From contig CAZZEX010000102.1 of NCBI GenBank assembly GCA_964653285.1, positions 1-18,036 of the forward strand: DNA of 18,036 bases. Reading direction: 5' to 3'. Source of the DNA: CAZZEX01 sp964653285 (GTDB lineage Bacteria > Chloroflexota > Anaerolineae > B4-G1). The notes under the pieces were generated by a model. The model saw nothing but the letters and a program-made list of their open reading frames with translations. It had not been told where the DNA came from and searched no databases. Numbering within the stretch: the stretch's first letter is position 1; the number at the start of each line of letters is the position of its first letter. The position numbers and the translations under genes were made by a program. Of this stretch, positions 1 to 6,575 are shown piece by piece.

Positions 1-694
1 CGGCGACCTGATCGCGGCCCTGCACCTCCATCTGCATTTCCTCCTCCAGCGGCAGTGCCGCACCGATGCGGATCTTGATCTCCTCCGCCGTTGGCTGGCC
101 GATCATCATGTTGTACTTGCGGCGGATGTAAGCCGCGATGGCCTCATCCATCCGCAGGCCGCCTACGCGGACCGAGTTTGCCGTCACAATGCCGTTCACT
201 GAGACGACGGCAGCCTCCGTCTGTCCGCCCCCCATATCCAGGACCATGTTGCCGGAGGGGTTGCTTATTGGCAGGCCCGCTCCCAGTGCCCCGGCCAACG
301 GCTCTGGTATCAGGTGCGCCCGGCTGGCGCCTGCCTCCTGCGCGGCCTCGCGCACTGCCCGCTTCTCCACACTTGTCACCCCATACGGTACGCTGATCAT
401 CACGCGCGGTTTGAACAGACCTGATCCCCCGGCGGCCTTGTGGATGAAATATTCCAGCATACGTTGCGTCACTCGATAATCCGCGATGACGCCGTCGCGC
501 AATGGGCGTATCACTTCGATCGCGTCTGGCGTGCGGCCGAGCATCATCTTGGCTTCCTCACCGACGGCCACGATTTTATATTCGTCAGACGAAATGGCGA
601 CGACCGAAGGCTCCTGCAAAACGATCCCCCGCCCCTGCACGTGTACTAATACGTTGACTGTACCCAGGTCAATTCCCAGTTGCTTCCCTAGCAT
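1..694 (-). CDS. mreB: Rod shape-determining protein MreB (3' end beyond window)
   Basis: Bacterial actin homologue that forms filaments under the membrane and positions the wall-elongation machinery. The reading frame starts MLGKQLGIDLGTVNVLVHV, where GIDLGT is the phosphate-1 loop of the actin/Hsp70 ATPase fold. Further MreB signatures follow: EPSVVAI, an IRPLRDGVIADY segment, a VMISVPYGVTSVEKRAV segment, LIPEPLAGALGAGLPI, and the phosphate-2 loop MVLDMGGGQTEAAVVSV. About 231 codons are visible; MreB is usually near 340, so the C-terminal third is off the left edge. The ATG at 694 follows an AAGGAG ribosome site. A promoter at 822-850 leaves a leader of roughly 120 nt. The family assignment is secure, but whether this is the main MreB or an Mbl-like paralogue cannot be told. 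Confidence 0.95.
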   Translation of the reverse strand, partial: MLGKQLGIDLGTVNVLVHVQGRGIVLQEPSVVAISSDEYKIVAVGEEAKMMLGRTPDAIEVIRPLRDGVIADYRVTQRMLEYFIHKAAGGSGLFKPRVMISVPYGVTSVEKRAVREAAQEAGASRAHLIPEPLAGALGAGLPISNPSGNMVLDMGGGQTEAAVVSVNGIVTANSVRVGGLRMDEAIAAYIRRKYNMMIGQPTAEEIKIRIGAALPLEEEMQMEVQGRDQVA

Positions 695-731
695 TCAGTC
701 TCCTTCTCGCTGGTGAATTCAGGCCATAACC

Positions 732-751
732 GCCGGATTTGGCAATCCGGC
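732..751. other. Perfect 8-bp inverted repeat in the mreB leader
   Basis: GCCGGATT and AATCCGGC flank a 4-base loop, giving a stable hairpin in the predicted mreB leader about 40-60 nt upstream of its ATG. No T-run follows on either strand, so it does not look like an intrinsic terminator. It could affect mRNA stability or translation; nothing in the sequence decides this. Confidence 0.5.
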
Positions 752-821
752 TGGAGCGGGCGAGACACTGTCTCCCTGCTTTGATGTGCTGCGAAAAAAT
801 GATGAGCGGCGCGTGAGTAGA

Positions 822-850
822 ATGATACACGATTTTTAGGGATTTGTCCA
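822..850 (-). promoter_or_regulatory. Sigma70-like promoter of mreB
   Basis: On the minus strand TGGACA (845-850, 5 of 6 matches) is followed after exactly 17 bp by TATCAT (822-827, 5 of 6 matches). It lies between the 3' end of the SDR gene and mreB, so mreB can be transcribed independently of that gene. Prediction by eye only. Confidence 0.6.
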
Positions 851-914
851 GCGCGGTTGGGGCCGTTAGTTGCTGGAGCCATTAGTCATTAGCCGCGGCT
901 GGCTGGATGAAAGG

Positions 915-1850
915 CTAGAGACGACCCAGGATGAGGCGCGCCAGGTCGCGCCGCCACGGACGCTTGCGACGCATGTAGTCGAGGCATTGGGCGAAGCGAG
1001 CGGGCTCAAAGCCAAAGTGACGCGGGATGGTCACCAGGTCCGTCGCGCTGCCCACGGTGAGGAGATCAAGCCACCAGGAAGGCATGGGGTTGCGCGGCAG
1101 TAACGCGTCGAACAGCGCGACCCCGCCTTGCATAAGAGGCATGCGCACGTGCACCAGCCGCCGGCGCATTCCCGCCGCTGCCAGCACCTCCGCCACCATT
1201 TGCTCGAGGGTGAAGTGCTCCGGCCCGCCGAGGGGGATGGTCTGCCCGATGAGATCATTCCGGTCCAACGTAGCCACGATGCACTTTGCCAGATCCATGA
1301 CCCACAGCGGCTGGAAGCGGGATAGCCCTGTTTCGGGGATGGGCAGTACGAAGGGGATCACCTTGGCCAACATCACCAGCACGTTGGTCGAGATATCCTC
1401 CGGGCCATAGATGATGGACGTCTGGAGGATGGTGGCATCCAACCCGCTTTCGCGTACTGCGGTCTCCGCCTCCCCCCTGGCGCGGAAGAGGGGATAGGCG
1501 GAGGCGCGGTCGGCGCCCAGGCGGCTCAGGCAGATGAAGCGATGCACGCCGGCCTCCTGCGCCGCCGTGATGAGGTTGACCGTGTCTTCAGCGTAGGTAC
1601 GCAGCGTTCCCTCGCGATCCAGGTCCTCCTCCCCCGTCAGGTTAACGACTGCTGTCACGTCTTGCATTGCCGTGCGCAAGGCCGGCAGATCGCTCATACT
1701 GGCTGAGACGGTGGAGAAGGGGATGCCGGTGGTCAGTTGCTGTTCGCGCTGAGAGGGGCGCAACAGGCAGCGCATCTCGCGGCGCTCGGCCGCTAGCCGA
1801 TGTACTACGGCGCGCCCCACGAAACCCGTAGCGCCGGTGATCAGGATCAT
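915..1850 (-). CDS. Atypical SDR, NAD(P)-binding oxidoreductase/epimerase-like
   Basis: The 311-residue protein begins MILITGATGFVGRAVVHRL, the Rossmann beta-alpha-beta with the TGATGFVG dinucleotide loop at residues 5-12. Later segments (AVVNLTGEED, HRFICLSRLGAD, ILQTSIIYGPED) match atypical extended SDRs of the NmrA/NDUFA9-like group, which often lack the classical YxxxK pair and may bind NAD(P) without being true dehydrogenases. No reaction can be assigned. The frame stays open upstream, but the ATG at 1850 is preferred: it starts exactly at the Rossmann strand and has a GGGGGAGA ribosome site just before it. A strong extended -10 promoter precedes it. The gene is monocistronic or reads toward mreB. 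Confidence 0.85.
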   Translation of the reverse strand: MILITGATGFVGRAVVHRLAAERREMRCLLRPSQREQQLTTGIPFSTVSASMSDLPALRTAMQDVTAVVNLTGEEDLDREGTLRTYAEDTVNLITAAQEAGVHRFICLSRLGADRASAYPLFRARGEAETAVRESGLDATILQTSIIYGPEDISTNVLVMLAKVIPFVLPIPETGLSRFQPLWVMDLAKCIVATLDRNDLIGQTIPLGGPEHFTLEQMVAEVLAAAGMRRRLVHVRMPLMQGGVALFDALLPRNPMPSWWLDLLTVGSATDLVTIPRHFGFEPARFAQCLDYMRRKRPWRRDLARLILGRL

Positions 1851-1874
1851 TGTCTCCCCCTTTACGCGGGTACG

Positions 1875-1903
1875 ATTATACCACTGATGCCAGTGAAGGC
1901 CAA
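1875..1903 (-). promoter_or_regulatory. Extended -10 promoter of the SDR gene
   Basis: On the minus strand TTGGCC (1898-1903), a 17-bp spacer and a perfect TATAAT (1875-1880) preceded by TGG (extended -10). The spacer contains a small inverted repeat, CACTG-N4-CAGTG (1882-1895). The -35 box lies inside the 5' end of the MoxR fragment read on the other strand. Confidence 0.7.
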
Positions 1904-2170
1904 ACAATCCCGCTGCCTGAGACCCAACTGGACCGCTTTCTGATGCGCATCCGGTTGGGCTATCCCGGCCCAGATGACGAGATCGCCATTCTCGATTCGC
2001 AGCAATACGTTCACCCGTTGACGCAGATCGAGCAGGTCGTGGATGTCGAGGAACTCACCGCAGCTCAGGAGAAACTGAAAGATGTCTACCGTGACTGGCG
2101 AGGCGGTGATGCGCGAGATCTTGTCCGCCTTGCCCGTACCCGGTGCGCGTGTGCGGCCAGACTAGGTGAG
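1895..2170 (+). pseudogene. MoxR-family AAA+ ATPase fragment, truncated at both ends
   Basis: Plus-strand translation gives EGQTIPLPETQLDRFLMRI, then GYPGPDDEIAILDSQQYVHPL and VVDVEELTAAQEKLKDVYRD. This is the unmistakable MoxR segment running from the conserved EGTYPLPEAQLDRF loop into the C-terminal lid. The Walker A, Walker B and most of the ATPase core that should precede it are missing: upstream lies the start of the divergent SDR gene. After DLVRLARTR the similarity decays and the frame runs antisense into the TVP38 gene. One codon seems inserted at EGQTIP compared with EGTYP. The fragment is read as a decayed remnant left by a rearrangement. No start codon or ribosome site belongs to it. 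The family call is firm, the exact ends are not. Confidence 0.8.
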
Positions 2171-2209
2171 GAGCGAGACGGTACGGAGCGTTCCAGTGCT
2201 GCCCTCGAT

Positions 2210-2908
2210 CTACAGTCGTTGAATCAGGCGCACCATCAGGCTCTCCAGCCATGCCTGATAGCGCCAGAAGACCCACGCCAACGCGGCCGCTCCACCGCCC
2301 AATGGGATCCACGCCCACCACGGCAACTCCGTCGCGTAGGCTCCCACCCAGCAGGAGACGAACACACCCGGTAGCCGCCCCAGCGTGGCCAGCACGACCA
2401 TGCGCGGAATGGCAAGCGGGCTGAGGCCGATCAGGAAACAGGCGACGTCGTCGGGGACGAAGGGGAACAGAAACACGAGGAAGAAAAACAGCGCTCCCTG
2501 GTGGCCGGCGATTCGATCCCAGCGGGCCAACTTCTCCGGGTTCACCAACCGCTCGACCAACGGCCGCCCGAACCAGCGTCCCAGGGCCATCGCCAGCGTC
2601 GTTCCCAGCAGCAACCCTACCATGCTGTAGAGCGTGCCCAGCCAGACGGAGTACAGATAGCCGTTCACAAGCCCCACGAACTGGCCCGGCACTGGTGCCA
2701 ACAGCACCTGCGCCACGTTGAGCGCGATGCTGACCAGCGGGCCCCACGGGCCAAAGCCCGCCACCCATTCCCGCATCCGCTCCTGGTCGCCAAAAAAGGC
2801 CCACAGTGGCTCACGCCAGTACCACAGGGCCCCGCCGCCGCCAGCAACCAGCACCACGAGAAGGGCGGTGTGTATCGTGGTCCAATTGCCTTCCTGTCGC
2901 TTGCTCAC
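2210..2908 (-). CDS. TVP38/TMEM64 (DedA-superfamily) membrane protein
   Basis: A 232-residue integral membrane protein of the VTT/SNARE-associated fold. The core is recognisable: APVPGQFVGLVNGYLY with re-entrant character, a glycine-rich GLLLGTTLAMALGRWFGRP helix, and LFPFVPDDVACFLIGLSPL, equivalent to the family's RLxPxxPxDxxxYxAGL signature. Bacterial relatives are linked to lipid scrambling or membrane homeostasis; the substrate here is unknown. The start is a GTG at 2908 whose bases overlap the TGA of the upstream MFS gene (GTGA), implying translational coupling. The longer open frame upstream is antisense-like filler within the MFS gene. It is the last gene of the mgsA-MFS-TVP38 operon. 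Confidence 0.85.
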   Translation of the reverse strand: MSKRQEGNWTTIHTALLVVLVAGGGGALWYWREPLWAFFGDQERMREWVAGFGPWGPLVSIALNVAQVLLAPVPGQFVGLVNGYLYSVWLGTLYSMVGLLLGTTLAMALGRWFGRPLVERLVNPEKLARWDRIAGHQGALFFFLVFLFPFVPDDVACFLIGLSPLAIPRMVVLATLGRLPGVFVSCWVGAYATELPWWAWIPLGGGAAALAWVFWRYQAWLESLMVRLIQRL

Positions 2909-4179
2909 GGTTGCTTCTTCACCGGCGCGGCTTGCTGTGGCGGCCTCAATCCCAGGGTGAGCAGGAAGCCGGCTGTCACGAGCACCGCCGTCACACCGAA
3001 GAGCGTGGTGTACGAGGTCGCCTCCAGCAGCCACCCACCCGCCATCGGAACCAATGCCAGCACCCCCATGATGGTGTTGCCCAGGCCGACGTAGGCCGGG
3101 CACATTCCTTGCGGCGCGATCTCCAGCAGGTAGTTGAAGAAGCCCAACATCCACGCGCTGTTCACGACTCCTAGCGCTACGTAGACGAAGGGATAGGCCC
3201 GGGCCAGCCAGCCGCTGCCTGCCAGGTGCGCCGCCAGGGCGAAAAGTGGCCCTATCGCAGCCGCTCCGCTCCCGATGCGGGCCACGTATCGCGGCCCCCA
3301 GCGCTCGCTGACCAGGCCCAGCGCCACGCTGGCGACCATCCCTGCCAGCGTCTGGGCGACCACGAAGTCGCCGATGACACTCTGCGGTAGGTGCAGCACG
3401 TCGGCCGCGTGCACCACGTAGAACGAGGTTGCCAATCCCATCATGCCGACCAGAATCCGGCAGGCCATCAAGCGGCGAAAGGCCGGGTCGGTGGACAGAA
3501 GTCTCAGCCAGCCACTCTTCGCCTGGCCGTCCGTCTGGGGGCTTGTGTTCTCGGGCGGGGGTTCTCGTATCAGGGCCAGCGCGATCACTGAGGGGATGAG
3601 GGCCGCGCCCGCCAGTGTGAAGAGCAGCGCGTAGTCACCGGGGAAAGGGCGGCGGTCCAGGATCAGCCCCACCAACTCTCCCACTCCGACCCCTGCCAGC
3701 CCGCTGATGAACTGTCCTATCCCAATCAATCGCCCTCGCTGCTTCAGCGGGATGGCCCGCGCCAGGATGTCGAACCAGGCCACGCTGGTAACGCCGTCGC
3801 TGGCGGCGAAGAGGCCGAGACAGGTGAAAAACAGGGCCAGCATGACCGTGGGGTGGCGGGCCAGCCCGGCCCACAATGCCAGCGCGATCACCCAGAACAT
3901 GACCCGCCCGCTCAGCCCGGCGAGCATATACGGCTTCTTGCGTGGCTTGTCGTTAATCAGGCGGGCCGCCGCCAGTTGAGGCAGCATCCAGCCGCCGTTG
4001 AAGGCCGTACCAACCAATCCGATCACGGGCGCTGAGTCGGTCAGTTGACTGACGAGCGCAGGCATCACACTGCTGATGTTTACGAAATTGAACGCCACCC
4101 CGAAACAGACGTAGTCCACCAGGAAGGCGGGGAAGTTCCAGCGGTAGTGGGGAGGCAGCCCACCAGGGTTTTTGCTCAC
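2905..4179 (-). CDS. Major facilitator superfamily transporter
   Basis: A 424-residue polytopic protein with about 12 hydrophobic segments in two halves. The halves are separated by a charged central loop (PPPENTSPQTDGQAKSG, near residues 208-225). The loop after helix 2 reads DKPRKKPYM, the usual basic MFS loop between helices 2 and 3, and a KQRGRLIGIGQFISG segment resembles drug-efflux-type permeases. The substrate cannot be inferred. The start is GTG at 4179, overlapping the mgsA stop in a GTGA arrangement, with AGAGG just upstream. The 3' end overlaps the GTG of the TVP38 gene in the same way. Co-transcription with methylglyoxal synthase may hint at export of a metabolite or toxic compound, but this is only contextual. 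Confidence 0.88.
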   Translation of the reverse strand: MSKNPGGLPPHYRWNFPAFLVDYVCFGVAFNFVNISSVMPALVSQLTDSAPVIGLVGTAFNGGWMLPQLAAARLINDKPRKKPYMLAGLSGRVMFWVIALALWAGLARHPTVMLALFFTCLGLFAASDGVTSVAWFDILARAIPLKQRGRLIGIGQFISGLAGVGVGELVGLILDRRPFPGDYALLFTLAGAALIPSVIALALIREPPPENTSPQTDGQAKSGWLRLLSTDPAFRRLMACRILVGMMGLATSFYVVHAADVLHLPQSVIGDFVVAQTLAGMVASVALGLVSERWGPRYVARIGSGAAAIGPLFALAAHLAGSGWLARAYPFVYVALGVVNSAWMLGFFNYLLEIAPQGMCPAYVGLGNTIMGVLALVPMAGGWLLEATSYTTLFGVTAVLVTAGFLLTLGLRPPQQAAPVKKQP

Positions 4180-4550
4180 AGCGCCTCTGCGGAGATGATC
4201 AGGTCGGCCGTCGCGACATTGGTCGCGATGGGCACGTTGTGCACATTGCAGGCGCGCAGCAGCGTCTGGATGTCGGGGTCGTGAGGGTGCTTATCTAGCG
4301 GGTCCACGAGAAAGAACACGGCGTCCACGTTGCCCTGCGCCACGCGGGCTGCGATCTGGGCGTCACCTCCACGCGGCCCCGAAAGCAGGCATTCGACGTC
4401 GAGTCCCACCTTTTCAACCAGCAGGCGGCCAGTCGTGGCTGTAGCGATCAGGTTGAAATTCCTCAGTTTTTCCCGGTTGAACGTGGCGAAGGCGACCATG
4501 TCCGCCTTTTTGCCATCGTGCGCGATCAGCGCAATGATTTTTTCTGACAT
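4176..4550 (-). CDS. mgsA: Methylglyoxal synthase
   Basis: Converts dihydroxyacetone phosphate to methylglyoxal and phosphate, a cytosolic bypass of lower glycolysis. The 124 residues start MSEKIIALIAHDGKKADMV. Residues matching the E. coli active site are in place with a constant offset of 8: H11, D63 (in SGPRGGDAQIAARV), D83 (in FFLVDPLDKHPHDPDI), H90 and D93. Length is slightly shorter than the 152-residue E. coli enzyme and normal for compact homologues. The ATG at 4550 sits after a perfect AGGAGGT; the much longer open frame upstream is antisense to archease and rtcB and is ignored. First gene of an operon with the MFS and TVP38 genes, transcribed divergently from archease. Confidence 0.95.
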   Translation of the reverse strand: MSEKIIALIAHDGKKADMVAFATFNREKLRNFNLIATATTGRLLVEKVGLDVECLLSGPRGGDAQIAARVAQGNVDAVFFLVDPLDKHPHDPDIQTLLRACNVHNVPIATNVATADLIISAEAL

Positions 4551-4570
4551 AGTACCTCCTGGAGTTTTGA

Positions 4571-4598
4571 AGTGTACCACGAAGTGGCATACCGTCAA
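4571..4598 (-). promoter_or_regulatory. Promoter of the mgsA operon
   Basis: On the minus strand TTGACG (4593-4598), a 16-bp spacer and TACACT (4571-4576) preceded by TGG (extended -10). Placed about 20 bp upstream of the AGGAGGT-ATG of mgsA, back to back with the archease promoter. Confidence 0.55.
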
Positions 4599-4630
4599 GC
4601 CAGCGGTATCTCTAGGCAAAGTGGCGCCAC

Positions 4631-4659
4631 TTGATTTATCGCCTGATTTGTGGTAGGAT
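4631..4659 (+). promoter_or_regulatory. Promoter of the archease-rtcB operon
   Basis: TTGATT (4631-4636), a 17-bp spacer and TAGGAT (4654-4659) preceded by TGG. The leader before the archease ATG at 4683 would be only about 15-20 nt and contains GGAG. Confidence 0.5.
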
Positions 4660-4682
4660 GGAAATACTGGAATGGAGATAGG

Positions 4683-5090
4683 ATGGACAATCGCTTCGAG
4701 GAAGTTGAACACACCGCCGACATCGCCATCCGCGTCTGGGGGCACGACCTGGCCGAGTTGTTCGCCAATGCCGCCTACGGCATGGTCTGCCAGATGGCCG
4801 ACCCCGACGCGGCGGTTCGGACGGTCGAGCGTCTGATTGAGTTGGAGGCCTACGACGCCGAGACGCTGCTGGTGGCCTGGCTGGGGGAGTTGCTCTACCT
4901 GGATGAGCGGGATGGCTACGTCTTCACCGATTTCGACTTGCTCGAAGTTGCACCGACCCGGTTGCGGGCCATTGCCTGGGGCGGGCCGGTGCGTGATTGC
5001 CGGCGATACATCAAGGCGGTCACGTTCAGCGATTTGAAGATCGTGCACACTGACGAAGGCTACGAGACCACGATCGTATTCGATGTGTGA
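4683..5090 (+). CDS. Archease, RtcB-activating protein
   Basis: A 135-residue small acidic protein that stimulates guanylylation and multiple turnover of the RNA ligase RtcB. Family hallmarks are the N-terminal FEEVEHTADIAIRVWG (the HTAD metal/phosphate region), LFANAAYGM, an ETLLVAWLGELLYLDERDG helix, and the C-terminal AVTFSDLKIVH then TTIVFDV. Length equals the usual size of about 140 residues. The ATG at 4683 is chosen because it gives the family N-terminus and follows GGAG; an upstream in-frame start at 4650 would add non-homologous residues. RtcB begins 24 bp downstream on the same strand, the classic functional pairing. Confidence 0.93.
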   Translation: MDNRFEEVEHTADIAIRVWGHDLAELFANAAYGMVCQMADPDAAVRTVERLIELEAYDAETLLVAWLGELLYLDERDGYVFTDFDLLEVAPTRLRAIAWGGPVRDCRRYIKAVTFSDLKIVHTDEGYETTIVFDV

Positions 5091-5114
5091 GGGAGAGTGT
5101 GAAGGAGGCGGAGA

Positions 5115-6566
5115 ATGGTGCAGAAGAGGGACTTTCAGCAGGTGGACAAGTACATCTGGGAGCTGTCTAAAGACTTCCGGGACGACATGCGTGTTCCGGC
5201 ACAGTTGTTTGGTGACGCAGAACTTTTTGACGCGGCCTTCCGCGACCGCACGGTGGAGCAGTTGGTCAACACCGCAACTCTGCCGGGTATCGTCAAGTAT
5301 GCAATGGCAATGCCGGATTTCCACCAGGGGTACGGCTTTCCTATCGGTGGCGTAGCAGCTATGCGGACTGACACCGGGGTGATTTCCCCCGGGGGCGTTG
5401 GATATGATATCAACTGCGGCGTCCGCCTTCTAGGTACGCATCTCGAGCAAGACAAAATCGCGCCGTATCTGCGGGACCTCACGGCTGCCCTCTACCGGGC
5501 CTGCCCCAGCGGCGTAGGCGGGAAAGGTCGCATGCGGGTCTCCGAGCGAGAACTGAACGAACTGATGGTAGAGGGCGGGAAGTGGGCGCTGAAGCGGGGC
5601 CTGGCACGGCAGGAGGACCTGGCCCACACGGAGGAGGGCGGCTGCTTTCCCGGAGCCGATCCCAGTAAGGTGAGCGCCCGGGCTAAAGAGCGGGGCCGCC
5701 CGCAGGTGGGCTCCCTGGGTGCGGGGAATCACTTCATCGAGGTTGACGTCGTAGATGAGATTCACGACCCGGAGGCGGCGGAGGCCTTCGGCCTGTGGGA
5801 GGGCCAGGTGGCGGTACAGATCCACTGCGGCTCGCGGGGCTTCGGCCACCAGGTCTGCGATGACTACGTCAAGGGGTTGCAGCCGGTGGTGCAGAAGTAT
5901 GGCATCCAGTTGCCGGACCGGGAACTGGTCTGCGCCCCCATTGACTCCCCCGAGGGCCGGGACTACTACGGCGCGATGGCCTGCGCGGTCAACTACGCCT
6001 TCGTCAACCGGCAGGTGCTGGTGATGGGCGTGCGCGAGGCCTTCGAGCAGGTCCTGGCCGGCAAGGTGAAGGACTTCGACCTGTTCCAAGTCTATGGCGT
6101 GACCCACAACATCGCCAAGTTCGAGGAGCACGAGGTGGACGGGAAACGGATGAAACTGTGCGTGCACCGCAAGGGAGCCACCCGCGCCTTCCCGCCCGGT
6201 CATCCAGAGGTGCCGGAGGATTATCGTGACGTAGGCCAGCCGGTGCTGGTGCCCGGCTCAATGGGTACCGCCTCCTACGTGCTGGTTGGCACCCAGAAGG
6301 CGATGGAACTGACCTTCGGCTCAACCTGCCACGGTGCCGGGCGCGTGATGAGCCGCCGCAAGGCGCGCAAGAGAATCCGCGGAAGTGAGTTGAGGCATGA
6401 GTTGGAAGAACAGGGAATCGTCGTCCGTGCCGGGAGCATGGAGGGGCTGGCCGAGGAGGCTCCGGCAGCCTATAAGGATGTCAGCCGCGTGGTCGAGGTG
6501 GTACATGGCGTGGGCATAGCCCACAAGGTGGCCCGCCTGCGGCCGCTGGCGGTGATCAAAGGGTAG
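5115..6566 (+). CDS. rtcB: RNA-splicing ligase RtcB
   Basis: GTP- and Mn2+-dependent ligase joining 2',3'-cyclic phosphate (or 3'-phosphate) to 5'-OH RNA ends, used in tRNA splicing or RNA repair. The 483 residues carry every diagnostic block: MPDFHQGYGFPIGG, GGVGYDINCGVRLL with Mn ligands D98 and C101, SLGAGNHFIEV, IHCGSRGFGHQV, GSMGTASYVLVG, and CHGAGRVMSRRKA, where H406 is the expected guanylylated histidine. Length is typical. GAAGGAGG precedes the ATG at 5115. It follows archease and is trailed after 9 bp by the SEDS-PBP fusion gene, suggesting one transcript. No rtcA or rtcR-type regulator is visible. Confidence 0.97.
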   Translation: MVQKRDFQQVDKYIWELSKDFRDDMRVPAQLFGDAELFDAAFRDRTVEQLVNTATLPGIVKYAMAMPDFHQGYGFPIGGVAAMRTDTGVISPGGVGYDINCGVRLLGTHLEQDKIAPYLRDLTAALYRACPSGVGGKGRMRVSERELNELMVEGGKWALKRGLARQEDLAHTEEGGCFPGADPSKVSARAKERGRPQVGSLGAGNHFIEVDVVDEIHDPEAAEAFGLWEGQVAVQIHCGSRGFGHQVCDDYVKGLQPVVQKYGIQLPDRELVCAPIDSPEGRDYYGAMACAVNYAFVNRQVLVMGVREAFEQVLAGKVKDFDLFQVYGVTHNIAKFEEHEVDGKRMKLCVHRKGATRAFPPGHPEVPEDYRDVGQPVLVPGSMGTASYVLVGTQKAMELTFGSTCHGAGRVMSRRKARKRIRGSELRHELEEQGIVVRAGSMEGLAEEAPAAYKDVSRVVEVVHGVGIAHKVARLRPLAVIKG

Positions 6567-6575
6567 AATTACAAA

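Noticed and set aside
732..751. Rho-independent terminator
   Set aside because: No T-run follows the stem on either strand, and on the transcribed strand it sits between promoter and gene.
891..900. Perfect 10-bp palindrome AGCCGCGGCT as an attachment site or terminator
   Set aside because: Too short to be significant in GC-rich DNA, with no paired copy, integrase or T-run nearby.
1850..2374. The plus-strand frame as a functional MoxR-type gene
   Set aside because: The ATPase core and Walker motifs are absent and the frame overlaps the TVP38 gene antisense, so only a remnant is supported.
4551..5324. N-terminal extension of about 258 codons to the mgsA frame
   Set aside because: It is antisense to archease and rtcB. 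The family N-terminus and a perfect ribosome site mark the real start at 4550.
5430..6203. Long minus-strand open frame inside rtcB
   Set aside because: Shadow of rtcB; the translation is histidine/valine-rich with no recognisable motif.
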